DNA from: CAVVEQ01 sp963747315
GTDB taxonomy: Bacteria; Chloroflexota; Anaerolineae; Anaerolineales; Anaerolineaceae
Direction of reading: 5' to 3'
Assembly: GCA_963747315.1 (NCBI GenBank)
Contig: CAVVEQ010000013.1
Location: 434,001 to 498,000, forward strand
Length of the DNA stretch: 64,000 nucleotides
Both the position numbers and the translations under genes were made by a program. The notes beneath the pieces were generated by a model that ran no database searches, was not told the DNA's origin, and saw only the letters and a program-made list of their open reading frames with translations. Below are positions 35,218-44,472 of this stretch, one piece after another (the first letter of the stretch is position 1; every line of letters begins with the position of its first letter).

Positions 35218-37996
35218 ATGAATCCCCTTCAGAAACTAAACAAATTTGGACAATCTGTTTGGTACGACAACATTCAACGAAAGTTGATCCGTTCCGGTGA
35301 ACTGGGGGAGATGATCACAAAAGGAGAGATCAGGGGGATCACATCCAACCCTTCCATCTTCAACGCGGCGATCAGCAAAACCAGCGATTATGATCCTGTT
35401 TTGCAACCTCTTGCTTGGACGGGATGGAGTTCGGACGCGATCTTCTGGCAACTGGCTGTCGATGACATTAAAGCCGTAACGGATCTCTTTAAGGACATTT
35501 ACCTTGAATCGGGAAAAGTTGATGGATATGTCAGCCTGGAGGTCAACCCTCTCCTTGCATATGACAGTGAAAAAACAATCGCTGATGCCAAAACGTTATG
35601 GAACCGGGTAGGCGCTCCCAACCTCATGATTAAAATCCCAGCAACGAAGGAAGGAGTGGTCGCGATTCGCAAAGCAATCGCAGCCGGGATCAACGTAAAC
35701 GCTACCCTAATTTTCTCACTGGATAGATATGCCGAAGTGATCGATGCGTATCTTGGTGGATTGGAAGACAGGCTGAAAGCCGGGGAGCGGATCGATGAGA
35801 TTTCATCGGTTGCTTCTTTTTTCATCTCCAGAGTAGATACAAAGGTCGATGGCTTCCTTCAACGAATGGTCAACGCCGGCGAGATCGAGGCGATATGAAG
35901 CGGCCAAGTTGCAGGGCAAGGCTGCCATCGCCAATGCCAGGCTCGCTTATCAACTCTTTGCGGACACGGTGCAGTCCTCAAGATTCCGAGCGCTTCAATC
36001 CAAGGGGGCAAGACCTCAACGTCCATTGTGGGCTTCCACCAGCACGAAGAATCCGAATTATCGCGATGTAGTTTATATTGAAGAATTAATCGGAAAAGAC
36101 TCAGTCAATACTATTCCGCCAACCACACTGGCCGCGTTCAGAGACCACGGTAAAGTTGAAAAGAAAATCGATTCGGACCTGCACCGGGCAGAAGAAGTAA
36201 TCCGCGAACTGGCGGATATTGGTATCGAGATGGAAATTGTTACCAGCCAACTGGAAGTGGAAGGGGTGCAGGCATTTATAGATGCCTATAAAGAGTTGAT
36301 CGGGAGTATTCAAACCAAATTGCTGGAATATCAAAAAGGTATCCGCTCTCTCGAAAAACTTTACAAGGCTTCACTGGCAAGGATGGCAGATCTCAATATC
36401 ATTGACAATCTTTTCTCCGGCGAACCTTCTCCCTGGGTGAAGGATGAAGCGGAGCGAAAAGAATTCAAGCAGAGGTTGGGTTGGTTAAAGGCACCCGCAG
36501 TAAACCGGGAGTCCGTTAACGAATATGACTTTTTCCGGCAGGAACTCCTTGAGAATGGTTTTGAAAAAGTGCTTCTTATTGGGATGGGGGGTTCCTCTCT
36601 TGCCCCTGAGGTATTCAGTCTCCTATCACAGCACTTGAACGGTGAGAATCAGGATGGTTTGGCACTTGGGATACTGGATTCAACTGATCCGGCATCCGTG
36701 AAGCTTGCTGCTGATGAATTTCCCATTAAGAATTCTCTCTATCTCATTTCTAGTAAGTCCGGAACTACTTCAGAGATTAATCGCTAATTTCAAGTACTTT
36801 TGGAATTTAACAGAGAAGGAATTTCATTCTCAATCAGGTACCCGATTTGCGGCAATTACCGATCCAGGAACAACGCTGGAAGAATTAGCCAGGGAAAGAG
36901 AATTCAGGAAGGTTTTTCTTGGTGATCCCAACGTGGGGGGCAGATTCTCGTCTCTTACGCCTTTTGGGTTAGTGCCTGCGGCATTAATGGGTCTCGATAT
37001 TCCGGAAATCCTGGATTTGACGAATGAAATGATGCAATCCTGTATGCCGGGAAAGGTAGCCAGAAAAGAATCCGGGACTCTGCCCTGGGAACGCTCATCG
37101 GGACAGCTGCAAGCGCAGGGAGAGATAAGCTCACCCTGATCACAGATCTGGAAATGGAAAGCTTCGGTTCCTGGTTGGAGCAATTACTTGCTGAGAGCTC
37201 TGGCAAGCAGGGGAGAGGGATCTTGCCTGTGAACCAGGAACCCGAAATCCACCCGCTTAAATATGGGACGGACCGTTTATTCGTCTACATTCGCCTGAAT
37301 GGAAGCAAAGACCGAAGAGTAGAGGATCTCATTAGTGCTGGCCATCCATGTATCACTTTACCGATGGAAAATATTCACGCGATCGGTGCGGAAATGTACC
37401 GGTGGGAGGTAGCCACCGCAGTTGCCTGTGCGATCCTGGAAGTAAACCCATTTGATCAACCAGATGTTCAGGAAAGCAAGAGCATAACAAAAAGGATGAT
37501 CCAGGACTACAAGGAAAAGGGATCCCTCCCGAGAGATACAACGATCTGGCATTCATTGGGGATCGAAGTTTACAGCAAAGGATCATCGATCCACGGAAAG
37601 AATCTTCAGGAGGTGGTCTGGGACTTCCTGGCTGGGGCAGAAAAAGGCAAATACGTTGCCATTAATGCCTTTTATCCACGAAATGACAAGACTGTCGAAG
37701 AGTTCCAGCTATTCCGGCGTAAAGTGCTTGAAAAAACCGGATTGGCTGTAACCCTCGGTTTTGGACCACGGTTTCTTCATTCGACCGGGCAATACCACAA
37801 GGGTGGTCCCAATACCGGGTATTTTCTGGTTTTTATTAAACCAAATAATGAAGATATCGAAGTTCCTGGAGAATCGATTTCCTTTGGGATTCTGCAAAAT
37901 GCTCAAGCCCTGGGTGATTATGAAGCTTTAAAAGCCAAGGGTAGGAAGGTGTTGCTGATACAAATATCGACCAGCCAATTGAAGGATTTGTTGTGA
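35218..37996 (+). pseudogene. tal-pgi: Bifunctional transaldolase/glucose-6-phosphate isomerase, three frameshifts
   Basis: A fused Tal-Pgi of ~926 codons, near the usual length of such fusions, split into four frames. Frame 1 (35218-35898) is transaldolase: GITSNPSIFNAAI, KIPATKEGVVAIR with Schiff-base Lys. It breaks near 35885-35897. Frame 2 carries KAAIANARLAYQLF and starts the isomerase (VLLIGMGGSSLAPEVF, SSKSGTTSE); it stops at 36787 and breaks near 36774. Frame 3 holds FAAITDPGTTLEELA and FGLVPAALMG to 37139. Frame 4, opening with ALGTLIGTAASAGRDKLTL ahead of 37154, runs to 37996 (QYHKGGPNTGYFL). All catalytic parts exist, so sequence errors are more likely than decay. Ends overlapping the next gene. 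Confidence 0.85.
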
Positions 37997-38364
37997 TGAA
38001 CCGCCTTGATGATTTTTCCGCATACCGGTCAAAGATGAACAGCAGGGTGAGTGAGCTTCATCACCAGGGGATAAATCGCTTCTTTAACCTGGATACCGCA
38101 GCTTACCGGGACGGCGCATTACCCGGTAAAACTAAAGAATTGCTTGGGCTGGTGGCTTCAATGGTGTTGCGCTGCAACGACTGCATCGATTACCACATAG
38201 TGCAATGTGTAGATGAAGGTTGGACCGATGAGGAGATCACGGAAGCCTTTAATATTGGATTGGTGGTCGGGGGGAGCATAGTCATCCCGCACCTGCGGCA
38301 CGCCGTCGAAACCCTTGATCTGGCCAGGGGAAGGTATGCCGGCGAAGCATTGAAAGAGAATTAA
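37996..38364 (+). CDS. Carboxymuconolactone decarboxylase family (AhpD-like) protein
   Basis: 122-residue all-helical protein with the peroxidase-type CNDCIDYH motif (CxxC-x3-H) of AhpD-like carboxymuconolactone decarboxylase domains. Such proteins act as thiol peroxidases or unknown redox proteins. The ATG overlaps the tal-pgi stop; GTG 37993 is an alternative. Converges on the ROK kinase gene with a 4-base overlap. Its function here is not known. Confidence 0.85.
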   Translation: MNRLDDFSAYRSKMNSRVSELHHQGINRFFNLDTAAYRDGALPGKTKELLGLVASMVLRCNDCIDYHIVQCVDEGWTDEEITEAFNIGLVVGGSIVIPHLRHAVETLDLARGRYAGEALKEN

Positions 38365-39260
38365 TTTCCTGGCGGTTTAATCGCCAGAGCGAGCGACCCC
38401 AAAACGCCTGCCTGTTTTCCCAGTCCGGGCGAGACTATGTAACCATTTATCCCGGAAATGATCATATCCGATCGAACATAACCATTTAAGGATTCCCGAA
38501 CCATCTTTTGTATCTTTGGCAACAATGATGGTTGTTGCATCACGCCACCGCCAAGAATGATCCGCTGAGGGCTTAGAATCGTTATGACATTATGCAATGC
38601 ACTAGCAATATATGATGCCTCAAGGTCCCATGCTGGATGACCGCTAGGGATATCCTCGGGTCTGATCCCCCACCTGGTCTGCAGAGAAGGACCATTTGCT
38701 AGGCCTTCAAAACAATCCTTATGGTAAGGGCAAACGCCAGGAAATGGATCTACTGATAAATCATGTTTGACGATCATATGACCCATTTCAGGGTGTACGA
38801 GACCATGGACTGGCATGCCATCAATGATCGCTCCTCCACCGATTCCAGTGCCAATCGTAAAGTAAACGGTAGAACGAAATCCACGACCAGCTCCCCATAG
38901 GTATTCCCCGTACGCTGCGGCGTTGACATCTGTATCAATGATGCAAGTGCTATTCAATTGGGTACGCAGGTACTCCGGGATATCAGTATCAGGCCAGCCA
39001 GCTTTCGGTGTTGATGTGATATGGCCGAAGCTATCTGAAGCAGGATCAAGATCTAAAGGACCAAAGCTTCCGATGCCAATCCTGCGGATAACAGATTCAT
39101 GCTTTTGGGATTGCTCCTGAAAAAAATGCACCACCCTTGGGAGTGTCTCACCCGGAGATCGGGTTTCTATTCGCTGCTCGGCGATCAGATTTCCCTGCTC
39201 ATTCCCAACACCGCAAATGAACTTCGTTCCTCCAGCTTCCACAGCTCCAAAGAGTTCCAT
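38361..39260 (-). CDS. ROK family sugar kinase, fructokinase-like
   Basis: 299-residue ROK kinase. ATP loop AVEAGGTKFICGVG at the N-terminus, DTDVNAAAYGEYLWGAG, TIGTGIGGGAI and HPEMGHM with zinc-binding CPYHKDCFEGLA, which identifies the fructokinase/mannokinase branch. C-terminal RIILGGGVMQQPSLL. It phosphorylates a hexose, most likely fructose; the substrate is inferred from the zinc motif. A palindrome sits 22 bases upstream and may be its operator. The start is ATG 39260. Confidence 0.9.
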   Translation of the reverse strand: MELFGAVEAGGTKFICGVGNEQGNLIAEQRIETRSPGETLPRVVHFFQEQSQKHESVIRRIGIGSFGPLDLDPASDSFGHITSTPKAGWPDTDIPEYLRTQLNSTCIIDTDVNAAAYGEYLWGAGRGFRSTVYFTIGTGIGGGAIIDGMPVHGLVHPEMGHMIVKHDLSVDPFPGVCPYHKDCFEGLANGPSLQTRWGIRPEDIPSGHPAWDLEASYIASALHNVITILSPQRIILGGGVMQQPSLLPKIQKMVRESLNGYVRSDMIISGINGYIVSPGLGKQAGVLGSLALAIKPPGN

Positions 39261-39281
39261 TAGCCCTCGAATATTTTTGAA

Positions 39282-39300
39282 GTTATTCTAAAAGAATAAC
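39282..39300. promoter_or_regulatory. Palindrome upstream of the ROK kinase, possible operator
   Basis: GTTATTCT-aaa-AGAATAAC, perfect 8-base arms, 22 bases before the kinase start; it covers a TAGAAT -10-like box on the minus strand. The rest of 39301-39395 shows nothing distinct. Confidence 0.4.
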
Positions 39301-39395
39301 ATGAATTCGATGTTACAAAAAGGAGAATAGCCAGAGTTGAGCCTGGAGTGGAATTAAATCATGAAAAAATTTCGGTATTCAAACAATGGGAAGAT

Positions 39396-39746
39396 CTACC
39401 CGTATAGACCCCATTCGGGAGGGGCTCCATCCTCCATCATGGAAAAATCCCAGGGATCGAAGGATAAATCCATATGAGTTTCGCGTTGCAGAACTTCCTC
39501 TGCCTTTAATCGGGTTTGTTCGAGCATTTCAGGACCGTATGGGCAGAAAGGGGTTGTGAGGATCATTTTTAGCACCGCGTTGGACTCAGTGATCGTTACA
39601 TTCCTAATCAAGCCAAGCTGGATGATGTCGTAACCAAGTTCCGGATCTTTTATTTCACGAAGCGCTTCACGCAAGTTGTAACTGAGATCTGGGAAATTGG
39701 ATTGGCTATCCCATATCAGGGGATTAATACCAGGATTTTCGGTCAT
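39396..39746 (-). CDS. SufT-like (DUF59/MIP18) iron-sulfur assembly protein
   Basis: About 116 residues with the MIP18/DUF59 core: LREIKDPELGYDIIQLGLIRNV and ILTTPFCPYGPEMLEQ (active-site-like Cys), typical of SufT/PaaD-type proteins that help Fe-S maturation. I choose ATG 39746, which overlaps the stop of the upstream regulator (ATGA); the longer reading at 39791 would lie inside it. Co-transcribed with the SufR-like regulator and divergent to the suf genes, consistent with a Fe-S assembly role. Confidence 0.85.
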   Translation of the reverse strand: MTENPGINPLIWDSQSNFPDLSYNLREALREIKDPELGYDIIQLGLIRNVTITESNAVLKMILTTPFCPYGPEMLEQTRLKAEEVLQRETHMDLSFDPWDFSMMEDGAPPEWGLYG

Positions 39747-40375
39747 GCTGTTAAACTCCCGTGATCGATCGCAGGAATGATATAAGTGCACCTGTTATCT
39801 CCAGAAAGGATGCACTTAACCTTTTCAATTGGGATATCCAGGAGACTGGAGATCAGGGTTTGGTCCACCGAGCATACTTCCGGGTGGGCTTTCCCGATCT
39901 GGTAATAGGGGCAGGTAACTTCATGGATGTAGATCTGTTCACCGCGAGTTTCCCAATCCATGGTGAAACCTTCTTCCGCTAGGAGGGTTTGGAGCAGCAG
40001 CAACCGTTCCTCCGTGCTTTTACCATCCGCAAGCGGTGAGTATTCATCTGCAAGATCAGCGGCCATGCGGGTGAAAAGTTGGTTGACCTGGTTTTCAGGT
40101 AATGTGTCCTTGATTTGATCAAGCAGCCGATTGGTTAAACGCATGTACCGGCTGGGGAATCTCTCCATGCCTTTTTCGGTGAGGTAATAAACAAGGCGGG
40201 GGCGGCCAACACCATGACGAACCTCTTCAACCGCCAGCAATCCATCTGCCTGTAAGCTGGCGATATGATGGCGAACGGATATTGAGTTGATTCCAACCGC
40301 GTCTGCGAGCTCAATAACGGTCGAGCGGGGATGATTCCTCAAAGTTTGAAGGATTCGGTCTCTTGTGCTTGCCAT
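39743..40375 (-). CDS. SufR-like winged-helix Fe-S sensing repressor
   Basis: 210 residues. N-terminal winged-helix (DRILQTLRNHPRSTVIELADAVGIN, recognition helix SVRHHIASLQ, then wing VGRPRLVYYLTEKG). The C-terminal domain has a four-Cys pattern: CPYYQIGKAHPEVC and, further on, CILSGDNRC. This matches the [4Fe-4S]-binding site of SufR-type repressors. Divergent from sufCBD with matching operator half sites at both promoters, so it should repress suf and itself when its cluster is present. Name by homology; function inferred from context and cysteines. Confidence 0.85.
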   Translation of the reverse strand: MASTRDRILQTLRNHPRSTVIELADAVGINSISVRHHIASLQADGLLAVEEVRHGVGRPRLVYYLTEKGMERFPSRYMRLTNRLLDQIKDTLPENQVNQLFTRMAADLADEYSPLADGKSTEERLLLLQTLLAEEGFTMDWETRGEQIYIHEVTCPYYQIGKAHPEVCSVDQTLISSLLDIPIEKVKCILSGDNRCTYIIPAIDHGSLTA

Positions 40376-40403
40376 ATTAATGCATAATCCTTTTCTAAAA
40401 AAA

Positions 40404-40433
40404 AGTATACCATGTTTGGCTCTGATTAGTCAA
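40404..40433 (-). promoter_or_regulatory. Promoter and operator of the SufR-like gene
   Basis: Minus strand TTGACT (40428-40433), 18 bases, TATACT (40404-40409). The element GCCAAACATGGTA (minus, 40408-40420) sits just before and into the -10 box and matches the element in the suf promoter. Confidence 0.75.
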
Positions 40434-40457
40434 TAAATATGATAAATATAATAAATA

Positions 40458-40486
40458 TTGACATTCAAAAGCGAACATGGTAAAAT
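40458..40486 (+). promoter_or_regulatory. Promoter and operator of the suf operon
   Basis: TTGACA (40458-40463), 17 bases, TAAAAT (40481-40486). The element GCGAACATGGTA (40471-40482) overlaps the start of the -10 box and is the inverted counterpart of the element at 40408-40420. The A/T-rich DNA between the two promoters has no other feature. Confidence 0.8.
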
Positions 40487-40531
40487 TCAGCAATTCAACC
40501 AAAAATCACTCATGTGCAAGGATTCATCCGG

Positions 40532-41302
40532 ATGAACCAGCTTGAAATAAAAAATCTCCATGTTTCCATCGAAGGAAAAGAGATCCTTAAGGGATTAAAC
40601 CTGACAATTCCTCTAGGTCAGGTACATGCCATCATGGGACCAAATGGGACCGGCAAATCGACTTTGGCTTACACGCTGATGGGACATCCTTCCTACGAGG
40701 TTACAGAGGGCGAGATCTGCTTTAAGGGACAGGATCTGCTTGAAATGTCCCCGGATGAACGTTCACGATTCGGATTGTTCCTGGCTTTTCAATACCCACA
40801 GTCCATCCCCGGGGTTACTGTGGCTAATTTTTTACGTACCGCGATGAATTCACGGCGGCGCGCTGAAAATCCGCAGGATAAAGGAATTCCGATTCCCGAA
40901 TTCCGAAAAATGCTTAAGGATCAGATGGACACGCTCCGGATGGATCCTTCCTTTGCCGGAAGGTACCTGAATGAGGGATTTTCTGGAGGTGAGAAAAAGC
41001 GGGCTGAAGTCCTGCAGATGGCAATTCTGAAACCAGAAATCGCCATACTTGATGAAACTGACTCAGGATTGGATATCGACGCACTCCGAATTGTATCGGA
41101 AGGCGTAAACTCCTTGCGAAATCCTCAATTAGGTGTACTTGTCATCACCCATTATCAGCGGATCTTGAATTACATCCAACCGGATGTGGTGCATGTCATG
41201 ATGGATGGAAGAGTTGTCGAAACTGGTGGACCTGACCTTGCGCTTCATCTTGAAGAGCATGGTTATGACTGGGTTCGCGAAAAGCTTGAGAACGGAAAAT
41301 AA
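40532..41302 (+). CDS. sufC: Fe-S cluster assembly ATPase SufC
   Basis: 256-residue ABC-type ATPase of the SufBCD scaffold. Walker A GPNGTGKST, signature FSGGEKKRAEVLQMA, Walker B EIAILDETDSGLDID, H-loop VITHYQR. I choose ATG 40532, since AAGGA lies 10 bases upstream; a GTG at 40514 is an alternative. First gene of sufC-B-D-X-S-U-Rieske; start lies ~46 bases after the -10 box. Confidence 0.97.
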   Translation: MNQLEIKNLHVSIEGKEILKGLNLTIPLGQVHAIMGPNGTGKSTLAYTLMGHPSYEVTEGEICFKGQDLLEMSPDERSRFGLFLAFQYPQSIPGVTVANFLRTAMNSRRRAENPQDKGIPIPEFRKMLKDQMDTLRMDPSFAGRYLNEGFSGGEKKRAEVLQMAILKPEIAILDETDSGLDIDALRIVSEGVNSLRNPQLGVLVITHYQRILNYIQPDVVHVMMDGRVVETGGPDLALHLEEHGYDWVREKLENGK

Positions 41303-41312
41303 ACCGGTATCC

Positions 41313-42725
41313 ATGACTGAGACCAACAGCGCTGAATTCCTCGATAAATTGGGTGATTATAAATATGGATTCAAGGATCCGGAAAACTATGTATTTAAAT
41401 CACGCAAAGGGTTGGATAAGGAGATCGTCAAACAGATCTCGGAAATGAAAGGGGAACCGGAGTGGATGTTAAATTTCCGGTTGAAGGCACTTGAACATTT
41501 CGAGAAACGACCAATGCCGCAATGGGGAGCCGACCTTTCTGACCTGGATTTGAACGATATATATTATTATGTGAAACCAACAACGGATCAAAGTCAATCC
41601 TGGGATGATGTTCCTGAAACGATTAAGAATACCTTTGATAAACTGGGTATTCCGGAAGCGGAGCGAAAATTCCTGGCAGGCGTTGGGGCACAATATGAAT
41701 CCGAAATGGTATACCACAGCGTCCTGGAGCACCTCGAAAAACAGGGTGTTATTTTCCTAAGTATAGAGGAAGGATTAAGGCAGTACCCGGATCTATTCCG
41801 GGAACATTTTGGAACTGTCATTCCGATCGAAGACAATAAATTTGCCGCGCTCAACAGTGCAGTTTGGTCGGGTGGATCCTTTGTTTATATTCCCAAAGGC
41901 GTAAAAGTTGACCTGCCTCTGCAGGCTTATTTTCGGTTGAATTTGGCCAATATCGGTCAATTTGAGCGCAGCCTGATAATCGCTGATGAAGGAGCGCAGG
42001 TTCACTATGTGGAAGGATGCACTGCCCCAAAATACACCACCAATTCCTTCCATTCAGGTGTTATTGAAATCATCGTGAAGCGAGGAGCTCGGGTTCGTTA
42101 CACCACCATCCAGAATTGGTCGACGAATGTCTATAACCTGGTAACCCAACGGGCGAAGGTTTTCCAGGATGCAACCATGGAATGGGTTGATTCCAACTTG
42201 GGATCAAAAGTGACAATGAAATACCCTTCCTGTTATCTCCTGGAGCCAGGCGCACACGGAGAGATCCTTTCGATGGCTTTTGCTGGCGCAGGTCAGGTTC
42301 AGGATGCCGGCGGTAAGGTGATTCATTTTGCCCCCAATACGAGCAGCAAGATCACATCAAAATCGATCAGCAAGAATGGAGGAAGAGCCTCTTACAGAGG
42401 ATTATTGAAAGTCTACCCAGGCGCAAAAGGAAGCAAGTCGAATGTAGTATGTGACGCTCTCCTTCTGGATCCAAGTTCCAGATCGGATACATATCCAACA
42501 ATCGAAGTGGATGAGCAGGATGTCAGCATCGGGCACGAGGCTACAGTTTCGCGAGTTGGTGAGGAGCAACTCTTCTACCTGATGAGCCGGGGGCTCACCG
42601 AAGCTGACGCCACCACCATGGTCGTTTCCGGTTTTATTGAACCGCTTGTAAAAGAATTGCCCATGGAATACGCGGTGGAAATGAATCGATTGATCCAACT
42701 TCAGATGGCTGGTTCCGTCGGGTAA
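41313..42725 (+). CDS. sufB: Fe-S cluster assembly scaffold SufB
   Basis: 470 residues. Beta-helix scaffold on which Fe-S clusters are built. Typical: SVLEHLEKQGVIFLSIEEGL, SFVYIPKGVKVDLPLQAYFR, VHYVEGCTAPKYTTNSFHSG, SDTYPTIEVDEQDVSIGHEA. I choose ATG 41313, 10 bases after sufC; the longer frame from 41205 lies inside sufC. Confidence 0.97.
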   Translation: MTETNSAEFLDKLGDYKYGFKDPENYVFKSRKGLDKEIVKQISEMKGEPEWMLNFRLKALEHFEKRPMPQWGADLSDLDLNDIYYYVKPTTDQSQSWDDVPETIKNTFDKLGIPEAERKFLAGVGAQYESEMVYHSVLEHLEKQGVIFLSIEEGLRQYPDLFREHFGTVIPIEDNKFAALNSAVWSGGSFVYIPKGVKVDLPLQAYFRLNLANIGQFERSLIIADEGAQVHYVEGCTAPKYTTNSFHSGVIEIIVKRGARVRYTTIQNWSTNVYNLVTQRAKVFQDATMEWVDSNLGSKVTMKYPSCYLLEPGAHGEILSMAFAGAGQVQDAGGKVIHFAPNTSSKITSKSISKNGGRASYRGLLKVYPGAKGSKSNVVCDALLLDPSSRSDTYPTIEVDEQDVSIGHEATVSRVGEEQLFYLMSRGLTEADATTMVVSGFIEPLVKELPMEYAVEMNRLIQLQMAGSVG

Positions 42726-42737
42726 GGCGGGGGAAAA

Positions 42738-44075
42738 ATGATTGAAAAGCCAAGGGTGATCATACGTCCCGGTGCTGCACCGGTTGTTGAGAATAAGGAA
42801 TTCCTATTCGGGATTGAAAATCTTCAGTTGGAAGGTTTATCTTCCGCAGCTCAGGATTACCGTCAGCGTGCCTGGGAAGCCTACAAGCGCTCAGCGTTCC
42901 CGGATCAAAATACCGATTCGTGGAAACGAAGCAATCTTAAAGACTTTTACCCCTCCAGATATCAAACAATTTCCAATCCTTCTGACGAGGATCCCAAACA
43001 ACTACCCATAGAACTTGAAATAAACCGAACTCTGGGTAAATTAGAAATTTCCGAGCGTGGTACGCAGTACGAAATTCAGGAAAAGTTGACTCAAAAGGGA
43101 ATTGAATTCATAACGCTTTCTGAAGCGGAACGTCAAAAGTCCAGAGCTTTGGATGAGATCATTGGAAAGGTCATCAATCCCGGACAAAACATTTTCACTG
43201 CCATGGCCGGATCATTTGCTCAATTTGGATCCTTAATTAATATACCAGGTGGATTAATCTTGGATGAACCCCTGGTAATAAAAATGGCCGTCGGGGGAAA
43301 TGAAAAAGCATTCTTCTCTCATCACTTGATCCAAATCGGACGAAGCAGCCAGGCTGTGATCATCCTGGAAAATATCGATGCGGCAGAGGAAGGCGGCGAT
43401 TGCTTTCATTCCGGGATTGTGGAAATCATACTTGAGGAAGGGGCGAAACTGACCTTTGTAGAACTGCAATCTTTGAATAAAGCTACTTGGAATTTTGGAT
43501 ATTCAAAAGTCCGCCTTGAAAAAGATGCCAGTATTGATTGGGTTATTGGATCAACTGGTGCGAAGTTTTCAAAGGTTTTCAATGAGATGCAATTTTCCGG
43601 CGAAGGCAGCCACGGCAAGGCATCCGGTTTTTACTTTGCTGATGGTAAGCAACTTATCGATCATGAAACCCGTCAGGATCATTTTGCCCCAAATACTACC
43701 AGCGATTTGTTATTCAAAGGCGCATTGAAGGATGATAGCCGATCAGTATGGCGAGGAATGATCCATGTCGCTCCGGAGGCGGTTAAAACTGATGGATACC
43801 AGGCGAACCGTAATTTAATTCTCAGCGATACAGCACGGGCTGACTCCATCCCGGGATTGGAGATCCTGACCGATGACGTTCGCTGCACCCATGGGGCTAC
43901 AGTGGGGAAAATCGACCAGGACCAGGTATTTTACCTGGAGAGCCGGGGAATTCCAAAGAAGGAAGCGGAAAATTTGATCGTGGAAGGTTTCTTCGAGTCC
44001 GTGTTGGAGCGCATCCCTCTGGAGGATATTCGACACCGATTCAAACAATCCATCATGTATAAAATGAAGAATTAA
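42738..44075 (+). CDS. sufD: Fe-S cluster assembly protein SufD
   Basis: 445 residues, paralogous to SufB, forming SufBC2D with it. Landmarks: ERGTQYEIQEKL region, LINIPGGLILDEPLVIKM, IDHETRQDHFAPNTTSD, VWRGMIHVAPEAVKTDGYQ and LEILTDDVRCTHGATVGKID. Starts 12 bases after sufB with GGGGG-type site. Normal length. Confidence 0.95.
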   Translation: MIEKPRVIIRPGAAPVVENKEFLFGIENLQLEGLSSAAQDYRQRAWEAYKRSAFPDQNTDSWKRSNLKDFYPSRYQTISNPSDEDPKQLPIELEINRTLGKLEISERGTQYEIQEKLTQKGIEFITLSEAERQKSRALDEIIGKVINPGQNIFTAMAGSFAQFGSLINIPGGLILDEPLVIKMAVGGNEKAFFSHHLIQIGRSSQAVIILENIDAAEEGGDCFHSGIVEIILEEGAKLTFVELQSLNKATWNFGYSKVRLEKDASIDWVIGSTGAKFSKVFNEMQFSGEGSHGKASGFYFADGKQLIDHETRQDHFAPNTTSDLLFKGALKDDSRSVWRGMIHVAPEAVKTDGYQANRNLILSDTARADSIPGLEILTDDVRCTHGATVGKIDQDQVFYLESRGIPKKEAENLIVEGFFESVLERIPLEDIRHRFKQSIMYKMKN

Positions 44076-44156
44076 GTAGTTACGACAATTTGGTGAGAAT
44101 AATTATCCGTGCTAGAATAATTCTTTACTAAATTGATCAATTTGACGGAGAAATAT

Positions 44157-44450
44157 ATGTCAGACGTTTCGTTTATGAAAGCTCCCGGGCCTGAAACCAC
44201 ATTTGATGTGGGGGATACCGTGGAGGTTTATTGCGATCACGAAAAAGGCAGCCTGCGAACTCGGGGGTGGCTTAAGGGAATTGTTGTGCAGGTTGATTAC
44301 AAAATGGTCGCCGTTCAATTCCGCACGAATGTTTACCTGACCGATGGTTGGATGGTTCCTGATCACATCCTCTGGTATCCACTCAACTCACAGCATATTC
44401 GTTTTCCTTTGGCTAAGAACCAGCATCCGCCCATGCCAAAGGGAGCCTGA
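44157..44450 (+). CDS. Small hypothetical protein within the suf operon
   Basis: About 97 residues, beta-rich; FDVGDTVEVYCDHEKG and GWLKGIVVQVDYKMVAVQFR look like an SH3/KOW-like barrel, followed by a Pro-rich basic C-terminus (NQHPPMPKGA). Two Trp in GWMVPDHILWYP. Only one Cys, so it is not itself a Fe-S protein. I choose ATG 44157, preceded by CGGAGAAATAT; an upstream ATG at 44133 lacks a site. Position between sufD and sufS in the same direction suggests a link to Fe-S assembly, but the family is not recognised. Confidence 0.65.
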   Translation: MSDVSFMKAPGPETTFDVGDTVEVYCDHEKGSLRTRGWLKGIVVQVDYKMVAVQFRTNVYLTDGWMVPDHILWYPLNSQHIRFPLAKNQHPPMPKGA

Positions 44451-44472
44451 TCAATTTATCAAAAAAGAAATC

